Shown here one piece after another: positions 26,052 through 34,355 of a DNA stretch of 64,000 nt (its first letter is position 1; each line of letters starts with the position of its first letter). A model generated the notes under the pieces. The model had not been told where the DNA came from, made no database searches, and saw only the letters and a program-made list of their open reading frames with translations. The stretch comes from Pseudomonas aylmerensis. Its GTDB lineage: Bacteria; Pseudomonadota; Gammaproteobacteria; Pseudomonadales; Pseudomonadaceae. The stretch lies in the NCBI RefSeq assembly GCF_001702265.1, contig NZ_MAUE01000012.1:62001-126000 (forward strand), written 5' to 3'. The position numbers and the translations under genes are program-made.

Positions 26052-26993
26052 TCAGGTCAGGTGGCGGGTCAGAAAGCTGAAGTACTCCTGGCGAATCTCG
26101 GGAATCTCGTTTGCCAGGTGATGCCTGCCCCGCGCCAACATCAATACCTCGGGCTGGTCGAACTTGCCGCGCAGCACCTGCAAGTTGTGCTGCCAGTCCA
26201 CCGTCATGTCTTCCTCACCCTGCACAATCACCGGTCGCCGTGGGCTGCGCGGCGCGGCTTCGATGCGCTTGATCCAGCGCGCCAGGGCGCCCACCCACGC
26301 GGTGGGCAGTTGGCGGGGCTGCAGCGGATCGGCTTCCAGGAACGGCTTGAAGGCCGGGTCATGAGTGTTGTCGCTGAAGCGCCGCGCGATGCCTTTGACG
26401 AATGGGCGCAGCAGGTAATAGCTGACCTGCGACCAACCCCACGCACGCGGCCGCACCAACGGTGACAGCAGGAAGGTCTGGCCCTGTGCCGGGCTGTCGG
26501 CGCCGTGGTTGAGCAGGTGATCGACCACCACCGCGCCGCCGGTGCTTTGCCCGAACAAGTGCCAGGGTTGCGGCAACTGCAGGGCCCGAGCCTGCTCGAA
26601 CAGCGCCTGCACCACGTGCTGGTACACGGCGAAATCATCGATGCTGGCGCGCGCGCCACTGGATAACCCATGGCCCGGCAAGTCGCAGGCGATGACCACA
26701 AAGCCCTGGTCCAACGCCCACTCCACCACATGGCGATACAGGCCCATATGGTCGTAGAACCCGTGGAACATGAACATCGTCGCCACCGGCTGCGGCGGCC
26801 ACCACACCTGCGCGACCACCGCAAACCCATCGACCTCCAAACGACCCAGCCGGCTTACCGCCGGCACTTTGCGCGCCGCCAGGTCCAGGCCGTAGAAGCG
26901 CTGGTAGACCCGCGCCTCGGCGCTGAGCGGTTGCGCATCCACCAGGGGCCGCAAGCTTTCGCGCAGATGATCAGGGTCAAAGGTAACGGGCAT
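26052..26993 (-). CDS. Alpha/beta hydrolase (monoglyceride-lipase-like)
   Basis: Predicted serine hydrolase of 313 residues. The oxyanion region is MFMFHGFYDHMGLYRHVV, the nucleophile elbow is FGQSTGG (Ser at the centre), the acidic residue probably lies in VQGEEDMTVDW, and the His is in ARGRHHLANE. The layout resembles serine aminopeptidase S33/lysophospholipase members. No signal peptide is seen, so it is cytosolic. ATG at 26993 is preferred over an upstream ATG at 27059. A REP half-arm abuts the stop codon. Confidence 0.82.
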   Translation of the reverse strand: MPVTFDPDHLRESLRPLVDAQPLSAEARVYQRFYGLDLAARKVPAVSRLGRLEVDGFAVVAQVWWPPQPVATMFMFHGFYDHMGLYRHVVEWALDQGFVVIACDLPGHGLSSGARASIDDFAVYQHVVQALFEQARALQLPQPWHLFGQSTGGAVVVDHLLNHGADSPAQGQTFLLSPLVRPRAWGWSQVSYYLLRPFVKGIARRFSDNTHDPAFKPFLEADPLQPRQLPTAWVGALARWIKRIEAAPRSPRRPVIVQGEEDMTVDWQHNLQVLRGKFDQPEVLMLARGRHHLANEIPEIRQEYFSFLTRHLT

Positions 26994-27092
26994 AAAGGGT
27001 TCCAGACTGACGGTGAAGATGAATATCGAGCTGCGATATTCATCTGTCAGGACAAGCATGGCAAGCTACGCGACCTGCGAGGATAGATCTGA

Positions 27093-27671
27093 ATGCGACA
27101 GCCTTACCGTACCGCCCTGTTCGCCAGCCTGATCCTGATCATCTGCGCCGGTGTGCTGTGGGCGGCCTATGACTGGTTCCAGGGCCGCTACCTGCGCGCG
27201 TTCAGCGAACACACGGCGGTGTTCTCCGGCGACGCCCTGCGCCTGCCCGCCGAACTCGCCGGCACGGGCCCGATCCGCCTGGTGCACTTCTGGGACCCGG
27301 CCTGCCCCTGCAACGTCGGTAACCAGCAGCACCTGGGCGAATTGATCGAGCAGTACGCGCCCCAGGGCGTCGAATTCTATGCCCTGCAAAAACCTGGCAG
27401 CCACGGCCAATTGCCCGACAACCTGCGCAAGATGAAAACCCTGACCGCCCTGCCCGGTGCCGACCAAGTACCGGCCAGCCCTGCGGTGGGCATTTGGGAT
27501 CGCACCGGCAAGCTTGCGTATTTCGGCCCCTACAGCGAGGGGCTCACGTGCAATTCGAGCAACAGCTTCATCGAGCCGATCCTGAAGGCCCTGGACAGCG
27601 GACGTGAAGTGAATGCCACGCACACCCTGGCGGTGGGCTGCTATTGCGCATGGAGCAAAGCGCCAAACTGA
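27093..27671 (+). CDS. Thioredoxin-like membrane-anchored protein (DUF6436-like)
   Basis: Protein of 192 residues with one N-terminal helix (TALFASLILIICAGVLWAA) that anchors a thioredoxin-fold domain in the periplasm. The active-site-like motif is WDPACPCN, a CPC rather than CxxC arrangement. Further Cys occur in GLTCNSSN and VGCYCAW near the C-terminus. A redox or metal-thiol role is plausible but unproven. It precedes the transporter-aminotransferase operon by 90 bases on the same strand and could share its transcript. Confidence 0.72.
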   Translation: MRQPYRTALFASLILIICAGVLWAAYDWFQGRYLRAFSEHTAVFSGDALRLPAELAGTGPIRLVHFWDPACPCNVGNQQHLGELIEQYAPQGVEFYALQKPGSHGQLPDNLRKMKTLTALPGADQVPASPAVGIWDRTGKLAYFGPYSEGLTCNSSNSFIEPILKALDSGREVNATHTLAVGCYCAWSKAPN

Positions 27672-27761
27672 ACGCAGGCTGTTCAACGGGCAAACTCCAA
27701 TCACCCGGTCAACCGGCTGCTGTATCGTACGTTTTCGCAGAGAGTGTAAGCGTAGGAATAC

Positions 27762-28118
27762 ATGAGCCAGTTAACCATCATCCTCTGGATGCTGAACGTT
27801 ATCGTCGACACCTCCGGCCAGCTGGCCTTCAAGGCCGCCGCGTCGGCCAGTGCCGAGCATGACGGTATCGCCCACTGGAAACACATGCTCAAGCGCCCGT
27901 GGATCTGGCTGGGCGTGATCTGCTACGTCTTCGAATTCGTATTGTGGCTGGCGTTCCTGACGCTGGTGCCGTTATCGGTCGGGGTGATGCTGGGCTCGAT
28001 CAACATCGTCGTGATCATGATTGCCGGCCGTTTCCTGTTCAAGGAGAGCCTGAGCAAATGGCGATTGATCGGCATCATGCTGATCGCCTGTGGCGTGACC
28101 GTCGTGGGGTTTGAATGA
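27762..28118 (+). CDS. Small EamA/SMR-type membrane transporter, subunit 1
   Basis: Inner-membrane protein of 118 residues with four predicted helices (LWMLNVIVDTSGQLAFKAAA opens helix 1; VGVMLGSINIVVIMIAGRFLF is the conserved SMR/EamA segment; the last helix is RLIGIMLIACGVTVVGF). The size is that of ArnE/ArnF or EmrE-type half transporters. The stop overlaps the start of a second four-helix gene by four bases (ATGA), suggesting a heterodimer. ArnE/F-like proteins translocate lipid-linked aminosugars, which fits the coupled aminotransferase gene. Substrate unknown. Confidence 0.78.
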   Translation: MSQLTIILWMLNVIVDTSGQLAFKAAASASAEHDGIAHWKHMLKRPWIWLGVICYVFEFVLWLAFLTLVPLSVGVMLGSINIVVIMIAGRFLFKESLSKWRLIGIMLIACGVTVVGFE

Positions 28119-28531
28119 TGAAGCGCTTCTATATCCTCGGTTTCCTCGCGCTGATCGTTTTCGACACATTGGCGCAGGTGAGCTTCAAATTCGCCTCGGT
28201 GCACGCCGAGCCGCTGACGATGGACGCCGCGTGGCTGGTGCGCGTGTTTGGCGCACCGTGGATCTACGGCGCGTTCGTCGGCTACATCGGCGCGTTCTTC
28301 ACCTGGATGACCTTGCTCAAGTACGCCCCGGTGGGCCCGGCGTTCGCGGCGTCTCACCTGGAGCTGATCAGTGTGACGCTGATCTCCGTGTGGCTGTTCG
28401 ACGATACCCTGACCCTGCCGAAAATCGTCGGCGGCGCGCTGATTATTGCCGGGATCCTGTGCCTGGCGCGTAGCGAAGACAAAGACAGTCAACAGGTCGA
28501 GGTCGAGCCGTCGCAGGCGCCCGCCTCATGA
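28115..28531 (+). CDS. Small EamA/SMR-type membrane transporter, subunit 2
   Basis: Inner-membrane protein of 138 residues with four predicted helices. The first reads FYILGFLALIVFDTLAQVSF and the third APVGPAFAASHLELISVTLI. A polar tail of about 20 residues rich in Glu, Gln and Ser follows. It overlaps the preceding transporter gene and the following aminotransferase gene by ATGA at both ends, so all three are translationally coupled. Two unequal half-size subunits encoded together suggest an antiparallel or asymmetric heterodimer. Confidence 0.78.
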   Translation: MMKRFYILGFLALIVFDTLAQVSFKFASVHAEPLTMDAAWLVRVFGAPWIYGAFVGYIGAFFTWMTLLKYAPVGPAFAASHLELISVTLISVWLFDDTLTLPKIVGGALIIAGILCLARSEDKDSQQVEVEPSQAPAS

Positions 28532-29751
28532 CCCGCCGGTGGGAAATCCCTCCCACCGCAGGCCTGCCCTTGCGCTGGCGGGATTTGCTCAACCTCTCGG
28601 GCGACCTGGCCCCGGCGCTGGCCCGTCAATTTTCGCTGCCACTCCCCGCCCTGACCTGCTCCGGCACCGCAGCATTGATTATCGCCCTGCGCGTCTTGCA
28701 GCAACGCATGCCCGGCCGCACCCGGCTCATCGTGCCGGCCTACACCTGCCCGCTGGTGGCGTTGGCCGCCCATTACTGCCCGCCGCTGCGCGTCGTACCC
28801 TGTGATTTGCAGCCCGACAGCATCGACCTGGACGAGCGCCAACTGGCACAGCTGTGCGATGAAAGCACCTTGGCCGTGGTGGTCACCCACCTGGCCGGGC
28901 GCGTGGCAGATGTCGACGCGGCCAAACGCATTGCCGGCGCTGTCGGCGCCGCGATCATTGAAGACGCCGCCCAAGCCATGGGCGCACTCGACGATGGCCG
29001 CAGCGTCGGGCTCAAGGGCGATGTGGGGTTTTTCAGCATGGCGCTGGGCAAGGGGCTGACCACCGCCGAAGGCGGCGTGCTGTTCAGTCGCGACCCGGTG
29101 CTGCATCAGGCGCTGCACCGCCACTGCCGGCAGGACCTGCCCTTCAGCCTGCGCTGGGAGCTGCAACGCAGCGCCGAACTGTGGGGCTACGCCCTGCTCT
29201 ATCAACCACGCGGCCTGCATTACGTGTATGGCAACGCGTTGCGCAAGGCGCTGGCCAATGGGGATGAAGTGGCCGCAGTCGGCGATGACTTTTCGGTCTA
29301 CGACATCCCGCTGCACCGCCTGGGCGGCTATCGCCAGAAGGTCGGCGCGGCGGCACTGGCTCGCTTGCCGGACCACCTGCAACAAGGCCGCGTCCGCGCT
29401 TTGCGCCGTGCAGCGCGCTTGAACGCCCTGCCCGGCGTCACGGTGATCATGGACAGGCCAGGGCAGCAAGGCACCTGGCCGTTCCTGATGGTGGTGATGC
29501 CCTCTGCAGACACCCGCGATGCGGCGATGGCCCGGCTGTGGACCTCAGGCTTGGGCGTGACCCGCCTGTTTATCCACACCTTGCCGGGCTACGCCGAGGT
29601 GCTGCCACTCTTGCAGCCGGGTGGCGATATCACCCGAGCCCAGGCCTTCGCTGCCCGCACGCTGTCGATCAGCAACAGCCATTGGCTGAGCGATGCGCTG
29701 TTCGAGCAGATAGTCGACCAACTCAAGGTTATCGTCGCCAGGCCTGATTGA
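28528..29751 (+). CDS. DegT/DnrJ/EryC1/StrS-type aminotransferase
   Basis: PLP enzyme of 407 residues in the sugar-aminotransferase family. Asp146 (EDAAQAMGA) and Lys175 (FSMALGKGLTTAEGG) match the PLP-ring Asp and Schiff-base Lys of ArnB/DegT proteins, and SGTAALIIAL matches the phosphate-binding N-terminus. Such enzymes transaminate keto groups of nucleotide sugars or cyclitols. It overlaps the second transporter gene by four bases and converges on the arginase-fold gene with 23 bp of shared 3' sequence. No nucleotide-sugar synthesis genes are adjacent, so the substrate remains open. Confidence 0.83.
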   Translation: MTRRWEIPPTAGLPLRWRDLLNLSGDLAPALARQFSLPLPALTCSGTAALIIALRVLQQRMPGRTRLIVPAYTCPLVALAAHYCPPLRVVPCDLQPDSIDLDERQLAQLCDESTLAVVVTHLAGRVADVDAAKRIAGAVGAAIIEDAAQAMGALDDGRSVGLKGDVGFFSMALGKGLTTAEGGVLFSRDPVLHQALHRHCRQDLPFSLRWELQRSAELWGYALLYQPRGLHYVYGNALRKALANGDEVAAVGDDFSVYDIPLHRLGGYRQKVGAAALARLPDHLQQGRVRALRRAARLNALPGVTVIMDRPGQQGTWPFLMVVMPSADTRDAAMARLWTSGLGVTRLFIHTLPGYAEVLPLLQPGGDITRAQAFAARTLSISNSHWLSDALFEQIVDQLKVIVARPD

Positions 29752-30607
29752 TGTGCGCCACCAGGCGACTGTTCAGCGCGTTCTGCTGCTGTTGCCAGAT
29801 CTGCACCTGCGCCTCAGGCAACGCTTCCTGGCCGTCGGACGCACTCAGCCAGCGCTTGAACCGGCTTTCATAGTGGTAGGCCGACACATCGCCGGTGATG
29901 TCTGCACCGATGACCTGGCCCTGGCAGGCGCTGATCAGGTCGGTCAAATGGTGCTCCAGAAACTCACCCTGGTCCCAGTTGGTGTTCACCACCTGCGGGC
30001 TCAGCACGTCTTTATCGATGGACAGGTACACCGGCAGCGAGCGGTCAAACTGTGCCAGGAACGCACGCATCAACTCATCCGGGTTGCCGAAGGCGCGATT
30101 GCTGCGACCGGCGCCGATCCAGTTCATCCAACGGGTATCCACGTTGACGCTCCAGTAGGTCAACTTGCGCTTGAGCAGCGGCGACCAGTGATTTTCCCAG
30201 GCGTGGCCCAGGCCGATGTCCTGCGAGCCAATGCCGAGTACATGCACATGCTCGACCTGGGGCAAACGGCTGGCCCAGTAGACCCATGAGCCGCAGTGGA
30301 TGCCGAATGGGTAGCGCATGTTGTCCGGGTGATTGTCACAAATGATCAGCTGGAATTTCTGCTGCGTCGGCAGGCGGTTCAGCAACAGTTGGCTGAGGTG
30401 GTGATAGTCGCCGCTGCCGGTGAAGACACAGCCGTAATCGCTGGGCATCTGCGCGCCCAAGGCCGTTTCCAGCGCATTGAATTGCGCCCAGCGACAGCCA
30501 AAACGGATCCTCTCCTGCCAGTCCTGCAGCGCCAGGGTGATCGCGCCGGGAATATCACTGACGGCGCCATCGAAGTCCAGAATCAGCGGGGCTCGGTCCA
30601 GGTTCAT
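29729..30607 (-). CDS. Arginase/deacetylase-fold (ureohydrolase-like) protein
   Basis: Protein of 292 residues. Three segments align with the metal-ligand motifs of the arginase superfamily: GSGDYHHL (His69/70) for GGDHS, CDNHPDNM (Asp91, His93, Asp95) for DAHxD, and SIDKDVLSP (Asp198, Asp200) for SxDxDxxDP. GADITGD near 235 matches the usual late G-x-D-x-x-x-x segment. All metal ligands can be placed, but surrounding sequence is unlike true arginase, agmatinase or formimidoylglutamase. An amidino- or amide-hydrolase role is inferred. The start at 30607 overlaps the upstream GNAT gene stop (ATGA). Confidence 0.68.
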   Translation of the reverse strand: MNLDRAPLILDFDGAVSDIPGAITLALQDWQERIRFGCRWAQFNALETALGAQMPSDYGCVFTGSGDYHHLSQLLLNRLPTQQKFQLIICDNHPDNMRYPFGIHCGSWVYWASRLPQVEHVHVLGIGSQDIGLGHAWENHWSPLLKRKLTYWSVNVDTRWMNWIGAGRSNRAFGNPDELMRAFLAQFDRSLPVYLSIDKDVLSPQVVNTNWDQGEFLEHHLTDLISACQGQVIGADITGDVSAYHYESRFKRWLSASDGQEALPEAQVQIWQQQQNALNSRLVAHINQAWRR

Positions 30608-31710
30608 TCGGTTTTCTCCTGGTGCCACTGCCCCTCGCCTTCAAAGTGATGGCGCAATCGCTTGCCGAGCGTGCGCAACAGTGGGTTGCGTATCCACACC
30701 AGGTGGCGGGTCAAGGTGAAGTCCGCGCCGAGGCTGGCCTTGACCTGCGGGTCGGTCCAGCCCGCCACATAAAACTTCAGGCCATTGGCCACGGCGTACT
30801 CCAGGTTCACGAACCAGCTGACGAAGTACAGGTTGAACTCCAGCGCCTGCGGGTAGTTGAGGCCAATGTACTTGTCGAGCAGCTTGTCGCCCTCCACGTA
30901 GCACAGGTTGTAGCCGATCAGTTCATCGCAGTGCCAATAGCAGAACACGCGCCCGTTGCTGTCGGCGTCCCTCAGCAGGCTGCTGAAGAACTCAGGGGTG
31001 AGCAGGTCGAAATGGATCTCGCTCTGGTCGTACACCGCCCGGTACAGCCCATACAAATGCGCCAGCCAGGCTTCATCGTTGAAGCGCGCATCGCCGGTGT
31101 CGAGGATCTCCACGCGCAACGCCTCACGACTGCGCAGCTTGCGTCGGATATTGCGACGCCGGCTGTGGGACAAACGCGCCAGGTATTCATCAATCGTGGT
31201 GAAGTTGATCGGCACATACGCCAGCGCCTGGCCCTCGAGGCTGATAAAGCCACGTCGGGCGCAGTCATCGATCAGCGCTTGCGCGTAGCGGTTGTCCGCC
31301 TCGCTGAGCAGTGGGGAGTTGCACGGCACGTCTTTGACGATGGTGAGTTTGCGCTGCGGCGCACACTCATGTTGCAGCCACTGCGCGAGGTCCTCGGGCG
31401 CCACCCCCTGGGGCAGCGGTGAGTATTCACTGACGGTGGTGCCCACGAAGCAGCTGTCGATTCGCAGCCAGCGGTTCCAGAAGCGATAGCCGGGCCAACC
31501 GCGCACACGCTTGACGAACGCATCGTCGGCGGTGGTCAACAGGTCGAACGGGGTAAAGAAATAGGGCAGGCCCTGGTCCGATAGCCGTGCATCAAAACCC
31601 ACCGGCGGGTGCTGCAAAAAGCGCCCGATCAGTGACTGCGCTTCCAGGCTGCACGCGTAGGCAACCTGGGGACGGCTGGAGTCGGGCATCGGTTGCATGG
31701 CGCAAGTCAT
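30604..31710 (-). CDS. GNAT-like N-acyltransferase
   Basis: Protein of about 368 residues resembling the GNAT/FemAB-like acyltransferases. A basic stretch (LSHSRRRNIRRKLRSREA) precedes a segment similar to the acyl-CoA-binding core (DADSNGRVFCYWHCDELIGY) and LVSWFVNLEYAVANGLKFYVAG-like strands. Candidate starts are ATG 31710, 31698 and 31689; none has a strong ribosome site. It is the first gene of a two-gene operon, and its last four bases overlap the arginase-fold start. It may acylate the amine made by the facing aminotransferase; this is inference. Confidence 0.68.
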   Translation of the reverse strand: MTCAMQPMPDSSRPQVAYACSLEAQSLIGRFLQHPPVGFDARLSDQGLPYFFTPFDLLTTADDAFVKRVRGWPGYRFWNRWLRIDSCFVGTTVSEYSPLPQGVAPEDLAQWLQHECAPQRKLTIVKDVPCNSPLLSEADNRYAQALIDDCARRGFISLEGQALAYVPINFTTIDEYLARLSHSRRRNIRRKLRSREALRVEILDTGDARFNDEAWLAHLYGLYRAVYDQSEIHFDLLTPEFFSSLLRDADSNGRVFCYWHCDELIGYNLCYVEGDKLLDKYIGLNYPQALEFNLYFVSWFVNLEYAVANGLKFYVAGWTDPQVKASLGADFTLTRHLVWIRNPLLRTLGKRLRHHFEGEGQWHQEKTE

Positions 31711-31881
31711 GGCAAAAAGCTCAAAGATGACAGGTGCAATAATAGCCGCTTCGGGGTGTTCCCCACTTGAACCTCGGCTGTCGGCGAGACGCATCAAGAT
31801 GCAATACCAGCATTTCCCGCAGTGTCCACCAAACCGATTAGACTCCCTTGACCTTCAAGGTGAATGACTCAAGGACCGTCC

Positions 31882-34236
31882 ATGAAACGCAGCCTGACCG
31901 TGCTCGCTATCCTGATTGCCGCCCTCCTGGCCGGCGCCGGCTGGTATGTCTACAGCAAGCAGCCGACCCGCCAGGGCACCGAAACACTGGCGAACCTGCA
32001 AGGCACGGTCACCGTGCGCTACGACGACCGTGGCGTGCCACACATTCGCGCCGAGAACGAGACCGACCTGTACCGCGCCCTCGGCTACGTGCATGCCCAG
32101 GACCGTCTGTTCCAGATGGAAATCATGCGACGCCTGGCGCGCGGCGAGCTGGCCGAGGTGCTCGGCCCCAAGGTGCTGGAGACCGACAAGCTGTTTCGCA
32201 GCCTGCGCATTCGCGACCGTGCTGCCACCTACGTGGCGCAACTGGACCATGAGTCGGCGCACTGGAAGGCACTGCAAGCCTATCTGGACGGCATCAACCA
32301 GTATCAGGACAGCCACGCCAGTCCGATGGAATTCGACGTGCTGGGCATCCCCAAGCGGCCGTTCACCGCGGAAGACACCATCAGCGTCGCCGGGTACATG
32401 GCCTACAGCTTTGCCGCTGCCTTTCGTACCGAGCCCTTGCTGACTTACGTACGCGACCAGTTGGGCAGCGACTACCTCAAGGTCTTCGACCTGGACTGGC
32501 AACCCAAGGGTGCGCTCAACCTGGCCGACAGCGACTGGAAGACCCTCGGCGCCCTCGCCTCCCTGAGCGAGCAGGCCCTGGCGGACAACGGCCTGCCGCA
32601 GTTCGAAGGCAGCAACGCCTGGGCCATCAGCGGCAGCCGCACCAAGAGCGGCAAACCGTTGCTGGCGGGTGACCCGCATATCCGCTTCTCGGTGCCGTCG
32701 GTGTGGTACGAGGCGCAACTCTCCGCGCCGGGCTTCGAGTTGTACGGTTATCACAACGCGCTGGTGCCGGTGGCCTTCCTGGGGCACAACCTGGACTTCG
32801 GCTGGAGCCTGACCATGTTCCAGAACGATGACCTCGACCTGATCGCCGAGAAGGTCAACCCGGACAACGCCAACCAGGTCTGGTACCACGGCCAGTGGGT
32901 CGATATGACCCACAGTGAGCAACAGATCGCGGTGAAGGGCCAGGCGCCCGTGACACTGACGCTGCGCCAGTCGCCCCACGGCCCGATCATCAATGACGTG
33001 CTTGGCGAGAACGGCGGCAACACGCCGATCGCCATGTGGTGGGCGTTCCTCGATACCCAGAACCCGATCCTCGAAGGCTTCTACCAGCTCAACCGCGCCG
33101 ACACCCTGGCCAAGGCGCGCGCGGCGGCGGCCAAGGTCTCGGCGCCGGGGCTGAATATCGTCTGGGCAAATGCCAAGGGTGATATCGGCTGGTGGGCGGC
33201 GGCGCAATTGCCGATTCGCCCGGCCGGGGTCAATCCTGGGTTTATCCTCGACGGCAGCACGGCACAGGCCGACAAACTGGGGTTCTACCCCTTCAGCGCC
33301 AACCCCCAGGAAGAAAACCCGGCGCGCGGTTATGTGGTGTCCGCCAACGCCCAGCCGGTATCGCCCACCGGCATGGAGATCGCCGGTTATTACAACCTCG
33401 CCGACCGTGGCCAGCAGTTGAACACGCAGTTGAGCGACAAGAGCGTGAAGTGGGACGTGAATAACAGCCAGGCCTTGCAGCTCGGCACCACCACCGCCTT
33501 CGGCCCACGCCTGCTGGCACCGCTGCTGCCGGTACTGCGTGAAGTGGTCAAGGACCCGGCGCAGCTGAAACTGGTGGAGCAGTTGGCCACGTGGAAAGGC
33601 GATTACCCGCTGGACTCCACCAGTGCCACCCTGTTCAACCAGTTCCTGTTCAACCTGGCCGACGCCACCTTCCACCCGAAACTGGGCGATGGCATGTTCA
33701 AGACCCTGCTCGGCACCCGTGTGATCGACGCCGCCTTGCCTCGCCTCGCGGCCAGTGCCGACTCGCCGTGGTGGGACGGTAAGCGCGCCGACACGGTCAA
33801 GCTCGCCTGGGACAACAGCCTCGCGCACCTCAAGGCGACCTTCGGCGATGATCCGAGCCAGTGGCAGTGGGGCAAGGCGCACACCCTCACCCATGGCCAC
33901 CCGCTGGGCTCGCAGAAGCCATTGGACCTGATCGTCAATGTCGGGCCCTTCCCGGCACCCGGCACCCACGAAGTGCCGAACAACCAGTCGGCGAACATCG
34001 GCCCGGCGCCGTGGCCAGTCACGTACGGCCCGTCGACCCGTCGCCTGATCGACTTCGCCGACGTGGCCCACGCCCTCACCATCAACCCGGTCGGGCAAAG
34101 CGGCGTGCCGTTCGACAAGCACTACGGCGACCAGGCAGAAACCTACATCGAAGGGGGCTACGAGCAGGCGCATTTCAGTGACGAGGAAGTCACCGCGAAT
34201 ACGCGCGGCACGTTGAAGCTGCTCCCAGCCAGATAA
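31882..34236 (+). CDS. Penicillin-acylase-family N-terminal nucleophile hydrolase (AHL-acylase-like)
   Basis: Periplasmic, self-cleaving amidase of 784 residues. An uncleaved or Sec-type N-terminal helix (SLTVLAILIAALLAGAGW) is followed by the alpha subunit, then the autocleavage site before Ser244 in FEGSNAWAISG, the nucleophile of the beta subunit. Further conserved parts are GDPHIRFSVPSVWYE, HNLDFGWSLTM and the HGHPLG-containing C-terminus. Relatives in Pseudomonas (PvdQ, QuiP, HacB) hydrolyse acyl-homoserine lactones or acyl peptides. Length and position beside the polyamine genes recall HacB, but substrate is not proven. AAGGA precedes ATG 31882. Confidence 0.87.
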   Translation: MKRSLTVLAILIAALLAGAGWYVYSKQPTRQGTETLANLQGTVTVRYDDRGVPHIRAENETDLYRALGYVHAQDRLFQMEIMRRLARGELAEVLGPKVLETDKLFRSLRIRDRAATYVAQLDHESAHWKALQAYLDGINQYQDSHASPMEFDVLGIPKRPFTAEDTISVAGYMAYSFAAAFRTEPLLTYVRDQLGSDYLKVFDLDWQPKGALNLADSDWKTLGALASLSEQALADNGLPQFEGSNAWAISGSRTKSGKPLLAGDPHIRFSVPSVWYEAQLSAPGFELYGYHNALVPVAFLGHNLDFGWSLTMFQNDDLDLIAEKVNPDNANQVWYHGQWVDMTHSEQQIAVKGQAPVTLTLRQSPHGPIINDVLGENGGNTPIAMWWAFLDTQNPILEGFYQLNRADTLAKARAAAAKVSAPGLNIVWANAKGDIGWWAAAQLPIRPAGVNPGFILDGSTAQADKLGFYPFSANPQEENPARGYVVSANAQPVSPTGMEIAGYYNLADRGQQLNTQLSDKSVKWDVNNSQALQLGTTTAFGPRLLAPLLPVLREVVKDPAQLKLVEQLATWKGDYPLDSTSATLFNQFLFNLADATFHPKLGDGMFKTLLGTRVIDAALPRLAASADSPWWDGKRADTVKLAWDNSLAHLKATFGDDPSQWQWGKAHTLTHGHPLGSQKPLDLIVNVGPFPAPGTHEVPNNQSANIGPAPWPVTYGPSTRRLIDFADVAHALTINPVGQSGVPFDKHYGDQAETYIEGGYEQAHFSDEEVTANTRGTLKLLPAR

Positions 34237-34248
34237 CCGCGATCACGG

Positions 34249-34332
34249 TGGGAGCTGGCTTGCCTGCGATTGCATCACCTCGGTTACCGCGAGGGACCGA
34301 GGTGCCTGTATCGCAGGCAAGCCAGCTCCCAC
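34249..34332. repeat. REPIN-like inverted repeat (head-out pair)
   Basis: TGGGAGCTGGCTTGCCTGCG and its complement CGCAGGCAAGCCAGCTCCCA stand 84 bp end to end. A second inverted tract, CACCTCGGT / ACCGAGGTG, fills the middle. It starts 12 bases after the acylase stop and lies between that gene and the convergent GlxA-type regulator. Confidence 0.85.
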
Positions 34333-34355
34333 AGGTCGACCCACGCTCAACCCCC

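Noticed and set aside
31855..34173. Minus-strand open frame of 772 codons
   Set aside because: Antisense to the well-supported acylase gene, with no recognisable domain and a composition typical of shadows.
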